From: Nereocystis luetkeana
Taxonomy: Eukaryota > Sar > Phaeophyceae > Laminariales > Laminariaceae
DNA length: 64,000 nucleotides
Assembly (NCBI GenBank): GCA_031213475.1
Contig: JARUPZ010000002.1
Location: 16,022,738 to 16,086,737 of the forward strand
Direction of reading: 5' to 3'
The translations under genes were made by a program, and so were the position numbers. The notes under the pieces are model-generated. The model searched no databases. It was not told the origin of the DNA and was given only the letters and a program-made list of their open reading frames with translations. Shown here piece after piece: positions 1 through 12,922 of this stretch; the stretch's first letter is position 1; each line of letters begins with the position of its first letter.

Positions 1-109
1 ACTTTCTGCGCTCGGTTGCGTACAGAGCAGCAGCAGTCTTCAAGGCCTTGGGCGCCTTCGCCGGGGCACCGGCAGGCTTGGCAACACACCTGCCTTTCGT
101 CTTCCCCAT
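1..109 (-). CDS. Start of an unidentified basic protein (partial)
   Basis: An ATG at 109-107 on the minus strand opens a frame that runs off the window edge. It begins MGKTKGRCVAKPAG and is rich in Lys, Ala and Pro (36 residues visible). I do not recognise the family. A possible GT donor (GTGTGT) follows codon 7, so the first exon could be only a few residues long and the rest intron. The gene would lie head-to-head with HAT1, about 270 bp away. Support is the ATG, the open frame and the divergent position only. Confidence 0.4.
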   Translation of the reverse strand, partial: MGKTKGRCVAKPAGAPAKAPKALKTAAALYATERRK

Positions 110-378
110 CGCCAAGTGCGGCGTCAGCTGGGGGTGCCCGTCTTTGATCGTGCGTAGCGTGATGGTGACGGCGAATATTTAAAAACCAAAAAAGATGGTT
201 GGCATTATCATATCTCCGTAATAGTGGAGAAAAACGCCTCCGAAATAATTAGGCGATTCTCAATAACAGCGAACTCTCAAACATACCGTACGTACGAACA
301 GAACACGAGAGCCCAGAGTACGAGTGTTCGTACAAAGAAAGAAGCTCCTGCGGCTCGTGGAGAGGAACCGCCGACCAT
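110..378. promoter_or_regulatory. Putative bidirectional promoter/5' UTR interval
   Basis: This is the 269-bp interval between the minus-strand ATG at 109 and the HAT1 ATG at 379. It is AT-rich around 175-260, compared with GC-rich flanks. I see no clear TATA box or other named element. The call rests on position between two divergent starts. Confidence 0.35.
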
Positions 379-3300
379 ATGACAGACGAAACATCGACCC
401 CCCCTACGGCGAAGCGCGTCCGATGGGACGATTCCGTACCTCATGACGCCGAACAACCTGTCCGCGCCATGGTCAGCAGTGAGGCTGCCGATCCCGTTTC
501 CGCCGAACCTTCGTGCAATGCTAACGACGCAATCAGGCTTCACGGTGGTGAGAACTTACAGAGTACTGCAGCCTGCAGTGTGCAGCAGCTGGGTCCATTT
601 CCAAAATTCGTTCGCTATACCGGACACTCCGCGCGAATGTCGTCGTGTTCAGTATGATACCCAGTTCAGTGGAAATTTGTATTGATAGTTGTACGACGGT
701 ATGGTTTGTCTCTCTTGATATTTGAATATCGCCAGTTTTCGGGTACTATGACGGCTATGTACCAGGAGTAGGTTTAGCAGTCTGGGAGAAGGGATCTTTA
801 GGGGGGTGTTTGACTTGAAAAATGCGTAGCGTGGTCTACACTTCGGAATCGTCGTCCGCAACTGAGAAATTTCCTGGTTCGATGCAAACGCGGCGCAGCC
901 GCGCTTATGGCAAATTTTGAGTTTTGGCCCGTTTTGGCTGCGGTTTGGGGTAGGGTTAGGGTTAGAGTCAGGGGTTGGGTTGGGTCTTCGCCCGTACCTT
1001 GATCCCAACAGGAACCGAAACACCTGAACAGCCTACCAACCTAAAGATCCCTTCTCCCAAATTGTTAAATGTCCTCTGCAACGGGTACGTACCTGCGCTC
1101 TACGTGTACAGCAGTACGATAACTGCTTGCTCGTGTGTACTACTGCTGCACCTCTTACATACGATACTTCTTCGTGCATTCCTCCGAGTATCAAGTACCA
1201 ATACGCAGAGCTTTGCCACGTACTGCTGCTGTGATTGGGTGCGTATCATTGCAGTGAAAACGGCGACTGATCTCTCGCCGAAGTCTGCAGCGAGTGAGTT
1301 CGGGAGGGAAGGATTCCGCCCAGATTTCACCCACCAGCTCTTTGACGAGGAGCGGCTTGAGGGATACGAGGACGGAGGTGTGACCATACAGCTGCTGCAC
1401 ACAGCGACGTCGCTCCACTGGCTGGTGAAGGTCCAGACGAGCGATATCGACACCGCCAGGTATCATGTACTTTTGTGTACAGGTTAATACTCGTATTTAT
1501 AGTATCATGTGCGGAAGGTTGTGGTTTCTGCCTCTTCCTCGCTGACCGGTTGGGTAAGGTTCTGTGTCCGTGATTTGTGATTAGTCATGCGTCCTCTGGT
1601 TCGGGATATACTCTCGAGGTCGGTTTGTCTCTCTATGGCTGATGGTCGTTGTCGGTGCCTAATTTTCAGGGCTTTTCGCGGGTCAGGTCAAACCTCACGG
1701 GTCGGGTCGGGTCTGACCCGACCCGACCCGCGAAAATTTTGAGGTGTGCTGACCTGACCCGACCCGACCCGACCCGCGAGATTTTGAAATCCTCTTGACC
1801 CGACCCGACCCGACCCGCGAGATTTAAAAGCCTCTTGACCCGACCCGACCCGACCCGTGAGATTTCAAAACCCTTTGACCCGACCCGACCCGACCCGCGA
1901 GGTTTTCATCACTTCCTGACCCGACCCGACCCGACCCGCCACCTTCCGATTGACCCGTGAGACACGGGTTTCTTGCGGGTCGGGTCAACTGGACCCATGA
2001 CATGTCTCACGGGTCAACGACGAAAGCTCACGGGTCCAAAGACATAAACGTAGGTACGTTGGTCGGTTGGATGGTCCTTGGTCCCTTGACTTTTCCGAAA
2101 ATGTCGTACGTTTGTGTTCGGTTTTTTCATTTTTTTGTACGGTATTTTTTTTATGCATTGTGTGGTGTGCGCTTCAAAAAGACCATGACGATCAGAAATA
2201 TGATGGCATGAAGAAAGGCACACACCCGCACTCTGCCGGGCGGATACCTCCCGGCCCCTGGGTCGACCCTATAGCTCTGACCCGATGGCTTCTGCTGGCG
2301 CCCCGGCGAGCGACCTAGCTGTACAGGCTCCAGCAGCAAGCACTGAAGCGGAGGTTCTGACAGCGGGGACCACGATCCGCGATGATCCGGCGCCTGCTGC
2401 TGCTACTGCTGCTGCTGCTGCTGCCGCGACAAGCGCGGGCTTCCTACACTGCTGTCATGTCTTGTCTTCATTGTTTCACCCTGCATGAGAGTGTGTGGCC
2501 GTTTATTTTTGTGGAAATGGATGGAGGTGAACATGAACACAATAATATACAACTGCTGTACGCGACTTCATCCGACCCGGGATTCGCGTGTGATTATTCT
2601 ACACGCTCTATGTTCTCGGGGGTCTACGTATCGGTACGAGAGAAGCCTTTGGGCGGGAAATGGTGAGTATTTTTTGTTGTACAATGCCGGACCCGCGGGC
2701 CAGACCCGCGGGCCACAAAGGCGGCCTTGCGGCAGGTAGCTGCACACGTTAGCAAAAATACTGATCCGTGGGCCAGACCCGAGGGTCGGACGTGCGGGTC
2801 AGCCGGGAAAAAATCGCGGGTCATGATGACCTGACCCGCGAATGACCCGTATCTCACGGGTCACGATCCGACCCGACCCGTGACATTTTGAACACCTCCT
2901 GACCCTGACCCGACCCGACCCGACCCGTGAGATTTCCAAACCCTTTGACCCGACCCGACCCGACCCGTGAGATTTTTTAAAAAATTGACCCGACCCGACC
3001 CGACCCGCGAGATTTTGAAAATAATTGACCCGACCCGACCTGACCCGCGACATTTTGAAACCCCCCTGACCCGCGAAAAGCCCTGCTAATTTTTTTGCAG
3101 TCTTGCCTCGCGATCCTTTTTGTTTTTCTTCTGTGCGGTCTGCATGCAATAGGGGTTGCCCCCAGATAGATCTTCCCAAGGTAGGCTATTTACGCACTCT
3201 CATTGGCTAAAGGGTGTTTTGTAAGTGGCCCAACCAACCTAGAGTTTTTCCAAGCCACAGCATCCCGAGCCGGCAAAATCAGCCTACCTGGTAGAGCCTT

Positions 3301-6300
3301 TCCAAGCGCAGCATCCAAGCCGAGCGAATCAACCTAGAGATTTCACAAGCCACAGCATCCAAGCACTGGTCACCCCATAGTGTTCGGATCAGGGTTAAGG
3401 TTCGGGTCGGGTGGTCGACTTTAGGCACCACGGCCAAAAACCCCGGAAAGATGCACTGTCAGGGTGCATCCACGGCTCTCTGCATGTTTCCGCGCGTCTC
3501 TCCCATCATTTCTCCTCCCCACCCCCCCCCCATGATGCAATGATATATACACGGCAGAAAATTTAGTCACTTTAATGCTCTGTATCCTTTATCCCTTTCA
3601 CTTGCTGTGCGTTACTGCTGCTCCGTGCACCGCGCCAGGATGGCCGACATAACGTCCCGCCTTTCGCGAGCGCTGCCTCCTGCGGACTGCACCACAGACG
3701 AAGCGAGCTTCTGTGAGCAGTTGGAAGGGAGGCGAAGAGTGAGTCCGGCGATTTGCCTCGACGCAAACAAACGGGTCGCAAAGCGCATTTTGTTATCCTC
3801 TGTAGGCCCACACATCCATCAATACGTATAACCAGTGTGTGCTCTTTTTACTGAAGCCGCAGCCTCTATCCTATTGCATCGTACACCACCGCTCCGGGAA
3901 TGGGCGCGCACGGGGCCACCGCTAACGCATCAGCATTGCCGCTTCGCTAGCGCAATCGCTTCTCCACCGGCGAGCTGCTGCTGCCTCCGCCGCAAAAATC
4001 CCCTGCGCTGCCACGACCACTACACAGGCAGCGTAAAACCGCGATTGTCTTTCTAGGCTAACGCGTTATCCGTGCGTGGCAGGCTGGAGTTGAGCAGTGA
4101 CAGAGCTCATAGTCAGTCTACGGCCCTCGCGCGTCCATTCCGCGTCGTATTCTGGTAGGATTTCAAGCCACCGGGCGTCCGCGTCTTCGAGTACAAGAGG
4201 GGCGCGACGACGTTCTCGGTGTACAGGGCAACGGGAGAAGACCCCGGGGCCAGCGAGTACCACGCGAGGGCTCAGTCCCTCGCACCTTGGTTCATCGAAG
4301 GTGGGCATGCGAAACGCCTCCATCTTTGTCGAGTGCAGCTCCGTTGTCTAGGTGTGCTTCTGTTTGTTTCGATTACGCGCTACAAGCGTAGGCAGCACTG
4401 CCACGGTTTCAGAAGCTGTATATATACGTATCGGTGGTGCTAGTTCATTTTCCGTTGGTCAGTATGCCCGAGAAAAACTTGGCGGGGTTTGCATTTTTCG
4501 CGGAGTACAGGACGTCTTCAACAGTGATGTTGGGTGGTAGTCGTACAGTAGTATTTCTGCCCGCCCGCCTTTTGTGTTGATGCTTAGAACCACCGACTCG
4601 CCGCCCTTCCGAGCTCCGGCAGTTACCGGCCTAATGCTCTCAGCAAACACCCGAGGGGAGTCTTTCCTAAAGCTGAAGTCTACCCGCCCTGCTTCTCAAA
4701 AGACACAAAAAAACGTATACACCATGTTCTTAATACTTGTTTGTATCACAGTTGCTACTGCCGACATGTACGTACTGATTTTTACCTCGATAAACTCAAA
4801 CTGTACCATAGGCGAGTCCGAAGTCCACACAGCCCTTGACGCCGCGCTCTGACTCGTGTCCACCTCCCACCCCCCCCCCTACCCTCTTATCCGATATGAT
4901 GCAATGCTTGTGGACCCTAGCCGCGGACCCCATCGACCTGACGGACGATCGCTGGGAGGTGTTCTATCTTTTCGAAGAAGAGACCACGCGGGAGGTTTTG
5001 GGCGAGAAGTGGCGGCCGGCGGCGCTGGCGGGGTACTTCACGGTGTTCGGCTTCAGGAACCCGGTGAAGGGCGTGAGTCTAAGGATCTGCCAGGCGCTGA
5101 TCCTGCCCCAATTCCAGCGACAAGGTGAAGGATGCACAGGTCTTGTGGAGTGCTCGCGGCAAGGGGTTTTGCAACGTGGGGGGCGTTATGTTGTTCGGCT
5201 TCTACTGGATAGTTGGATTGTGACTGCTTCCTGTGTCGTCTGCGTTCCCGCTGTTTTCCCCGATTACCATGGCAAGGTGAGGGCTTCACGTACGGCTCTC
5301 GTGGAGTGCTCACGGTAAAGGGTGGAAGACGTTATGTTGTTCGGCTTTTATGGGATAGTTAAACTAGGACTGTCTTTCCGTCTGCATTCCAGGGCAAATC
5401 TCTAACGCTCGGTGTTTACACTGACCGTGTTCAAATCGCGCGTGCTTTTTTAACGCCTGAAATGACGATTGATGACTGCCGTAACGCTGTCTTCAGGTCA
5501 CGGCCAGGCTTTGCTGGCGTTTCTCTACGATCTAGCACGCTCCAGGGACAGCGTCTTCGAGATAACGGTGGAAGACCCTGCCCCCGGCTTCGAAAAGGTG
5601 AACGCGAATCTTAAGCTGGCTTTTGTACACAAAAAAAACGGGCGCCAGGTGCGGCGGGTCCCAGTCCACTGCCCCGTATGTGCGGGATGTCGATGGGTAG
5701 AAGTAAGCGTTTAGTGCCCTTCTACTGTATAGAGTGGGGCGCTCTTCCGTTGGACGACGAAGGGTATAGCTATTTCGCTGTGGAAGTAGAATCACTATCA
5801 ATAGTAAGGAGTGCGTGCCACGTGTATATGTAGTCATAAAACGCCGCGGAGGTCGACGCGGGGCATTCGCTGAGTAGCTTCACTACGTTTTTGGGCATGT
5901 GCTGTGAGGGCGATTGCCTAGGGTTGGCACGGCGTGAAACGAGTGCATCAGGGCGTGCGTTTTTTTTTTTTTTTCGAGATTGCTTGAACTTGAACTTTGA
6001 AGCACGTGGGGTACGGTTGACTGTCACATCCTTTCGTGAGGACACGCTGGGGGGGATGTTCTTGGTTTGTTTGAAGAAGCAGGATGTGTGTTTTAGGGAA
6101 AACATGGCTGTTGTCTCAACGTATTCCCAGACCGTTTACATGTAACCATCTCCTACACCTCGAACACTCAACAACACGCGCTACTGAAAACTTGCGCGGT
6201 ATATATATATATATACATGGAGCTTGCGCGGAAGTGCATGTGCCATCGCTAAGAAGGTCTGCCGTGCCTAACCCCCCGAAAACCTGTTGACTCTGAAACA

Positions 6301-7643
6301 GGTGCGTAACTTGGTCGACGCCCGGACTCTGCGAGACAGTGGGGCTTTCCCCACCGAGCTTCTATCTGCAGGCACATTCAAGCGGCCTTCGAAAGATGTT
6401 ATCCAAGCCGCCCACAAGGTATATTCATTTTTTTTGCCAGCTGCGAGTCGGGCGATTGAGTGGTTCGGCACCCAGCTTGACTATTCGCGAGTGGTATGCG
6501 TATTCGTCGGTGAAAGTTCGTATTGTTTGCTTGTTCGACGATTTTTTTTTCGAGACGTTTTGCCACTTTTCTATCATTGCACTCCCGCTCGGAGACCATG
6601 ACTCGGAATTTTGAGCGAAACATATGTTTCTGCACAGTGCAGTAGTGAAAGGCGTCAAACCTTTTCGTGTCGTTTGTATTGTCATGGCCTAGTCAGTGGC
6701 GCCAACGGGACCTGGAGGTCAGAGGCTGTTTTGCTGCCTGTTCCTCGACCGGGAGGGGGGGGGGGGGGGAGGGGGGCTGTAGTTGACAAAACACGAGGCT
6801 GTCGTACGTGAATGCGGTTCAACATGCCTTATCCATCTCTTATTAATAGCACTTATGACGAGCCTCGCTCAAAGCGGCACCGACTCGCACGAGCCCGCCT
6901 GAAGCAAGCTGTGGTCAGGCTAGACCGCATGGCTTCGCATGAATGTGTGTTGCCGTTCAGGCGCGGGTGCTTGTCGCGTGCTGTAGTTTCCCGGTCGATT
7001 ATGCTATAAGCAAAGCGTCCCACGACTGTACAACATGCGTGGCCAGGAAATAAGGACGTGTCGACAGCTGAGCCCCCCCCCCCCCCCCCTCCTCCCCCGC
7101 GTGCGAGGGGACGTATCTTGCCCTACCGCCCCTTCCCGACAGACCCGTTTTCGTGGGACACAAAAAAGATAATCATCCCTTGTTAAAAATAGCTGTGACG
7201 TTCATTGATGTTGTCCTTCTTGTCCGTGTTTGGCAACGAAACCAAACCCACCGCAGGCCGTGAAGCTCACGGCTGCCCAGACAGAGATCGGCTTCGACAT
7301 CCTCAAGGCGCGCGACTTGCAGGCTGCGAGAGGTTCGCGGTGTTCCGCGGCCGAGGCGTGCTTAAAGGGGACCCCTGCGCCTACCACTGTTGCGGCCGGT
7401 ATCGGTCCTAAGGCTGTTGCGGCCGCGGCGTCCGACGCCGACGAAATCTGTGAAGACAAGCGGAAGCAATACCGGCTCATGGTGAAGAGGCGACTGCTCA
7501 AGCGCTACGGGGAGGAACTGTCTACCGACGCGCCCACGCGCAAGCGTCAGCTGGAGGAGTTGTATAGAGATTTAGAACCCGGATTTCTGACCCTGGGATC
7601 GAAGCTGTTCGAGAAAAAGACATTGGCGGGAGCAGAGGCGTGA
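379..7643 (+). CDS. HAT1: Histone acetyltransferase type B catalytic subunit (HAT1)
   Basis: Acetylates newly made histone H4 (K5/K12) using acetyl-CoA, normally with an RbAp46/48-type partner, before chromatin assembly. Exons read by homology and GT-AG borders: 379-547, 1255-1459, 3639-3738, 4159-4300, 4921-5124, 5497-5597, 6302-6418, 7257-7643. They sum to 1425 nt with every phase matching, giving 474 aa plus stop (human is about 420). The N-terminal HAT1 domain carries FRPDFTHQLFDEE; next come DFKPPG, then the GNAT core with DDRWEVFYLFEE. The acetyl-CoA loop QRQGHG is at about 271-276 and the VEDP motif has Glu at about 299. The basic C-terminal helix region contains an Ala-rich, low-complexity insertion (about 365-400) not seen in the animal protein. 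The ATG at 379 is the first in frame and precedes a conserved CNANDAI segment. Intron 2 holds a transposon (1667-3085). Confidence 0.93.
1667..3085. mobile_element. Non-autonomous hAT-like element filled with GACCC arrays
   Basis: The ends are inverted repeats: CAGGGCTTTTCGCGGGTCAG at 1667 and its complement ending at 3085. The 8 bases just outside are identical, CTAATTTT at 1659-1666 and at 3086-3093. An 8-bp target duplication plus CAGGG termini is the hAT superfamily signature. Inside, both flanks (about 1690-1985 and 2820-3075) are tandem arrays of GACCCGACCCGACCCG separated by short A/T spacers, with a period of about 45-50 bp. The middle (2000-2800) has no recognisable transposase; its ORFs include a CTG-repeat poly-Leu frame. 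It lies in HAT1 intron 2. Confidence 0.8.
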
Positions 7644-9243
7644 CGAGTCAAGGCGCACTGTTGCGGAGGGGCTGGGCCACTTAAGGCTCTCGAAAACGCT
7701 GGCTGTTATACCGCGCCGTAAATGTAACATAGGGCTGTTGTACCGCGCCGTAAATGTAAAATATTAAAATTGGCGGTGCGATCATGTTGCCCGGGTGCGT
7801 TCGCTGCCCGCCTAAGTCCCTCTCCTTCGTCTCCGTACTGTACTTGGGAAGCGAGCGTCATCCCCCCCACCCAAGGTGTACTTGGCAACAAGCAATCATT
7901 TGCGGCACGTATCGATATTCTGCGATCTCGTGGAACTTTTCTCCGGTTTTTATATCGGCTCTAAAGCTGTGCTTTTACATAGGAGGGGGGTCCGTAAAAT
8001 AACACGTGGGTTGGCTCGAGATCACGTCCATACAGGAGCGCCCACCTCTTCGCGGAAATGAAAGGGTAACCATGACAGCTTGGGTTCGCAGAGCTTTGCG
8101 CTTGGAATTGGCTGCAGACGATATGATTAAGGCAGCAACAAAGGCATTCAAGTTTTGTGGGAGTGTGTGTGTTTTTGTGTTTCATTGGCACCTACCAGGG
8201 ATACAGCTTCGGCAAAGTTCGCTGGTCTCTCCTCTACCTTCACATACGTAAGTGACGACGTGACTACATCCGTGGTCTCGTGCTGAAGCTATGCTCAACT
8301 CACCGCTCGACCAATGTCACTGCGGGTCTCGTCGAATCGTTTTGCCGCGACTGGACCACGCTCACGCCCCGAGACACTATCAATACCGACAGGCCGCTGT
8401 TTTTCTCGGCATGCGCGTTTACTTAACCCCTTTCGCTATACGCAGAAACGATTCAACTCTATTTCCAAGTATTTTTTACCTGAAGAGTGGGTGCAGTTCT
8501 AAAAGGATTCTTCCCAACCTTTCCAAAGTTCAGTACCGGTTTGTCTCTCGTTCGTGACTCAGCGCGGCGATAAGAAAAAAATTGGCTGGTATCAAGGGAA
8601 GGCTAGGCAAGTGTCGGACAAAAAAACAACCCCCCGGCGATTCCATTTCGTAGCGCGACATGGTGACACGATAACTGGCGTGACGCAGGCGATTGTCGTG
8701 GGTTACGCCGGACATCTACCGCCCCCCCTTCCAGACACAAAAACGCCTGCGCACGCCGCACATCTCTTCCCCCCCCTTCCGGACACAAAACGCCTGCGCA
8801 CGCCGCACATCTACGCCCCCTTCGGGACACAAAACGCCTCTGCAGACTTCAACAACAAAGAGCCCGCGACCGGGAAAAAGGAAAGCGCAGAGGGGCATAC
8901 GTGCCGTCGGACGACATGGCAAGCAGCGGTGGCTCGCTCCTCTTCTTTCGCAGAGAGGTTCAGCATGCATCGCCCGACTCATATACTACAATTGACACGA
9001 GCATCCCCCAAAAAAACTCAAAATAAATCGTTCGCAATGTGTCTTGGCACACGAAAAAACAAACAGAAAGTGCGTACATGACGGGCATAACGACGCCGCC
9101 GGTATTCCAGCCTCCGCAACAACATACGATGGCCACCCCCGCCCCTGAAAATGCATTTTTTGTCCCCTTCCCCCCCCGCTCCCCTCCCCACTTCCGGAAC
9201 ACTATATGGGCCGCCTGTCCGGACCGCACTTGGATCGTCTTCG
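7644..9243. other. Intergenic, convergent HAT1 / BAF-like 3' ends
   Basis: No supported gene. It should contain both 3' UTRs. The only structure seen is a short tandem repeat at about 8712-8840 and several C or G homopolymer runs. Confidence 0.6.
8712..8840. repeat. Tandem repeat, about 48 bp x 2.7
   Basis: Three successive copies of a unit containing ACACAAAACGCCTGCGCACG preceded by a C run. The open frames across it are by-products of the repeat. Confidence 0.7.
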
Positions 9244-11565
9244 TTACTCGGCGTAGCTGTCAGCGTCGTAGATACCTGGGGGAAAAAGGAGAAAGCGGGA
9301 AGGGGGGGGGCAGGAGAGGGGAGGGGCGACACATCGGAGGAAAAAATAGGAGTTATTTCGGCCACCACACGGCGGAAGAAACATTGTGCCTAAGAGGGCG
9401 TGTGCCTTACTCTGGCAGCGGCAACAGTGCACCGATTCGAGGTCGGCTGGCTTCTTCGAGCCACAACTCTATGCCAACTGGACGACTCTAGGACGAAACA
9501 TCGTCCCCAACATCGCGCAACCTCATTTCACAGAGGCGACAAAAAAACGATTATCCAACACCTCAACAGGTCTTTCGAGCAGTAATTATATAACATCCGC
9601 AGACAATGGCATATACTGTTACTGCCACTATATGCTGCTGCTACAGCGGATACTAATTTAAGCAAGGAAGGGGAGGCACCTGGATAATTATCGTCATCCA
9701 TTTCAAATATTGGTTTGCCGAAAACAATACAAGTCGTTTGTTAAAACAGTCAACACCTTTCTGGTGTCGCTTTCATTGCGGGCCACGGAGAGGATTCCAA
9801 CCCTCACGTCAATTCCCTTTGCGTCAACGGCCAAGCTTCTGCTTCCTTTACAATAAGCTCCCGTTTTTACCGGCCGGCGCGCAGTCGGTTCCTCAGGATC
9901 ACGGCCGCATCTCCTGCCCGCTCCATGCCCACGATGCTTCGTGATGATACTCATTCGGAACGATGGCCTACGATAGAGAAGCGCAGCCCCACTATCACTA
10001 CGCTCGTGGGGGTTTGATGCTATCAAAATGAGTACTATCCGCCCGGGGGATGCACCTCACCAGGAATCCACGTGTTAACCTTCTCGGCGATCGCATTAAC
10101 GATTCCGGATCGGTTAGAGTTGATGCCCTTGGACTGCAACCAGTACCAGAACTTGTCGCAGTGCTCCACGGAGTCCACCTTCGAAATGAAGCCACAGGTA
10201 GGAACGAAAGAACCAGCTCTTGGGATGGGGCGAAGAGTTCCCTATACTATAATAATCAAGTGAGCAGTCTCAGAAAAAATAGGCGCTACGTCTACCGTAG
10301 CACCAGTCAGGGGCTCCAACAACCGAGTTCACAAAACAGTATAACCTACCTAAAACATCTCGAGTAGGGAGAGGAGGCGTTCTTCTACAGCCACAAGCTT
10401 AAAAGACTTGATTGTAAACGTTTAGGGGAATAGATTCCCCGACGGCCTGACCGGTCGAGAAATTGCCGGGTTTCGGGTTTCAACGTTGAGAGCATGCAAG
10501 TTGATTTACTGGCGCATATCCCCCCCATGCTGATCCACTTTCGTATGGGGATAGCTACTGTACATAGTAGTCGAACGGAGATCGCGACAGAGACATGAAC
10601 GGCAGGCATGAAAGGCGAACGGCGAAAGTCCTTCGGTGTTAGGGCGTGGGGACCGAGATCCGCCTGCGCTCTTCGGCCGCGAAATAAATAAAAGAACCTA
10701 AAGCCCGACACGCAGTTTCATAGGTTAGATGCCCAACGAATACTGAGTAAAAACATAGTACCAGGTACCAGGTATTCATCACATCCAACGATATAATGGG
10801 TAGCTGGTCCTCTGTTACCGCGGTTGAAGAGCTGCTGCGACAGTGAGAAAATATTGGGCTATGCCACCATCAAGTGAAACCCCTGCCATGGCACGGGTCT
10901 CCCCGCTATCCCTCTCTTTCTTCCCGCACCTCGTGATCGTCCTTGTCGGGGCCGCGGAGAGACAAGAACTTTCCGATGAGCTGGTGTGTGTTGGTGACGC
11001 AGTCGTCTCCCTCTCCCTCTGCCAGGATCTCCTTCCCTCTAGCCGCGATGCCGGGCACCTTTTTTCGTAATGGCACCGAAAAATAATGCGCTAATTTTAG
11101 CTCAGGGAGGGGGGAGAGGGGGCGCGGGGGGGGGGGGGGGGGGGGGGGTAGCGGAGGGGTTCGCTCGTTCCGTCCATCCCCCGAAAAGGGGAGGATGGCA
11201 AGGACAGAAAAAGCGTCGTTTTTACGAAACCGCGCGGCTCTTAATAGCGTGAGCATCCCAGAACCCAGAGCTGTCCAACAGGGTCGCACACCCAACCATC
11301 ATTTCGAAATAAGTGTTGTGGCTCGGCAGAGAACTACTGTAGGGCGGTTCGTTGACCCTCGGAGGCGTGACGAGTCAGCGCACCCATGACCCCGGCTGCC
11401 ACCCGGTCTCGCCGTCGGTGCACGTTTGTACGTGCTGCCCGAACCACGGACTGCCCGAACCACGGACAAGACGATAACATAATCACGAAAAAAAAAGTTA
11501 TCAAAACGGGCGACACATAACTTCGTATCACATTATATATTCCCCAACTCTACACACGCAGACTA

Positions 11566-11597
<32 letters not shown>

Positions 11598-11748
11598 CGG
11601 CACGCTCCAATGATGCACACACATCGTCGCTCAAGAGTCGGCCGGCGTACGGAGCACCCACCTCGGTGATGTCCCCCGAAATGGCCGAACGGATGAACTC
11701 GGCGAGCTTGTCGTCGCTCACCTTACTCCGCTTCGGGTCGTAACCAAC
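9244..11748 (-). CDS. Small HhH-motif, BAF-like protein (5' exon missing)
   Basis: Four exons join in frame on the minus strand: 11748-11662, 11058-10930, 10178-10061, 9275-9244 (stop TAA). They encode about 121 residues: a lead segment (VGYDPKRSK, then AEFIRSAISGDITE), a helix-hairpin-helix-like VPGIAARGKEILAEGE, then TNTHQLIGKFLSL, then HCDKFWYWLQSKGINSNRSG, and a short tail IYDADSYAE. Order and spacing resemble barrier-to-autointegration factor (AGIG hairpin, then GQFLVL, then a Trp-rich helix pair). That is my structural inference; function is unknown. The start-codon exon must lie upstream (11749-17000) and was not found; the first listed exon follows an AG acceptor at 11750-11749. The acceptor of the second exon lies in an A-rich run and is weak. 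Confidence 0.72.
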
Positions 11749-11838
11749 CTGCCATGATCGCAACGTGTGTAATAGTTGTAGATGGCATTACGAGGGAAAA
11801 TTTAGTAGTAATCAGGACAAAATATGCTCAGTAAAAAT

Positions 11839-12045
11839 ACTGAAATACATAGGTTTTTGAGTGGATGAAGGGTCCTGATTACTGTGTTCCCCCGGAATAA
11901 TACAAACCTGGAAGGCAGGAAAGGTTAGGGGATAGGGCTCACTGAAATACATAGTTTTTTTGTGTGGATGATGGGTCCTGATTGCTGTGTTCCCCCGGAA
12001 TAATACAAAACCTGGAAGGCAGGAAAGGTTAGGGGATAGGGCTCA
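11839..12045. repeat. Direct tandem duplication, 102-bp unit x 2
   Basis: ACTGAAATACATAG starts both units (11839 and 11941). Both continue with the same GGTCCTGATT / CCCCCGGAATAATAC / GGAAGGCAGGAAAGG stretches with few differences, so the duplication is recent. Confidence 0.85.
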
Positions 12046-12922
12046 GGGATCTGTCCGGTCTCTCTTCCCCCTAGGCGTCTCACGGCTCCAAACAGCGGTG
12101 TCACCCGTAAGTACAGTAGCAGCTGCTGCATATGACCTTCATTCGAGGCGCGAGTGTTCTTTTTTCAAGGTCAAAAGCAAATCTATTCAGGAGAGGTGAG
12201 AGGCAGGCGACCTCACTGCGCGTGGTCCTTGCTGGTTCCTCCTGTTTCGAGGGTTTCGGTTTACGGTATACCAGGTATATATTAACATGCGAGTATCAAG
12301 GCGGGGGGGGTATATATGTCGCGAAACCTTTTGTTATTTTTACGTTTCGAGTACATATCAAACGAGTAGTCCCTTCCACCGCCAGAAGCACTGCCTGCTG
12401 ACGTTTTTTGTCTTGCACGTTGAACTACAGACTGCGACAAATCGTTCACATCAATACCTGGTATCGCAGGGCATTGGTCTCGTATACCTGGAATACATTT
12501 CGAAATAGTGCCAAAATTGCCTCAAAACTAACCTATAAAAATTCAAACTTGGCGAGTAAGTACTCATTGTAGCAATTTTTGGACCTTCGAATTTTACGAC
12601 ATTTTTTCTCTTATAGTCATAAAAGTACTTGACGAGGACGAAGAGAGCAAGGAGGACGGGGAAACGCTCTCGGTTTACGAGTATGCAACTACACACCAGT
12701 ATTTTCTATTTTCCACCGTGGGAGTGATTGATACTCCCGCATCGAAGAGGGTGGTGTTCGTACCAGTTGTTCGACGCCATGCCTGCGCACGAGACAAAAG
12801 TTGGACTAAGCCCAAAAACCCTGGCCTAACGCAAATCCAATCAAGCATCACCACAAACTTGACCTATGAAGCATCGGTACAGTATTTGGGTCTCGCCGAA
12901 TAAAAGTGGTACCATTTCCATC

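Noticed and set aside
946..966. GGGTTAGGGTTAG resembling telomeric repeat
   Set aside because: Only about two units, inside the HAT1 intron; too short to be a telomere or interstitial telomeric array.
2382..2666. Frame starting [14 protein letters not shown] like a signal peptide
   Set aside because: The poly-Leu comes from a CTG run within the hAT-like element; no conserved protein follows.
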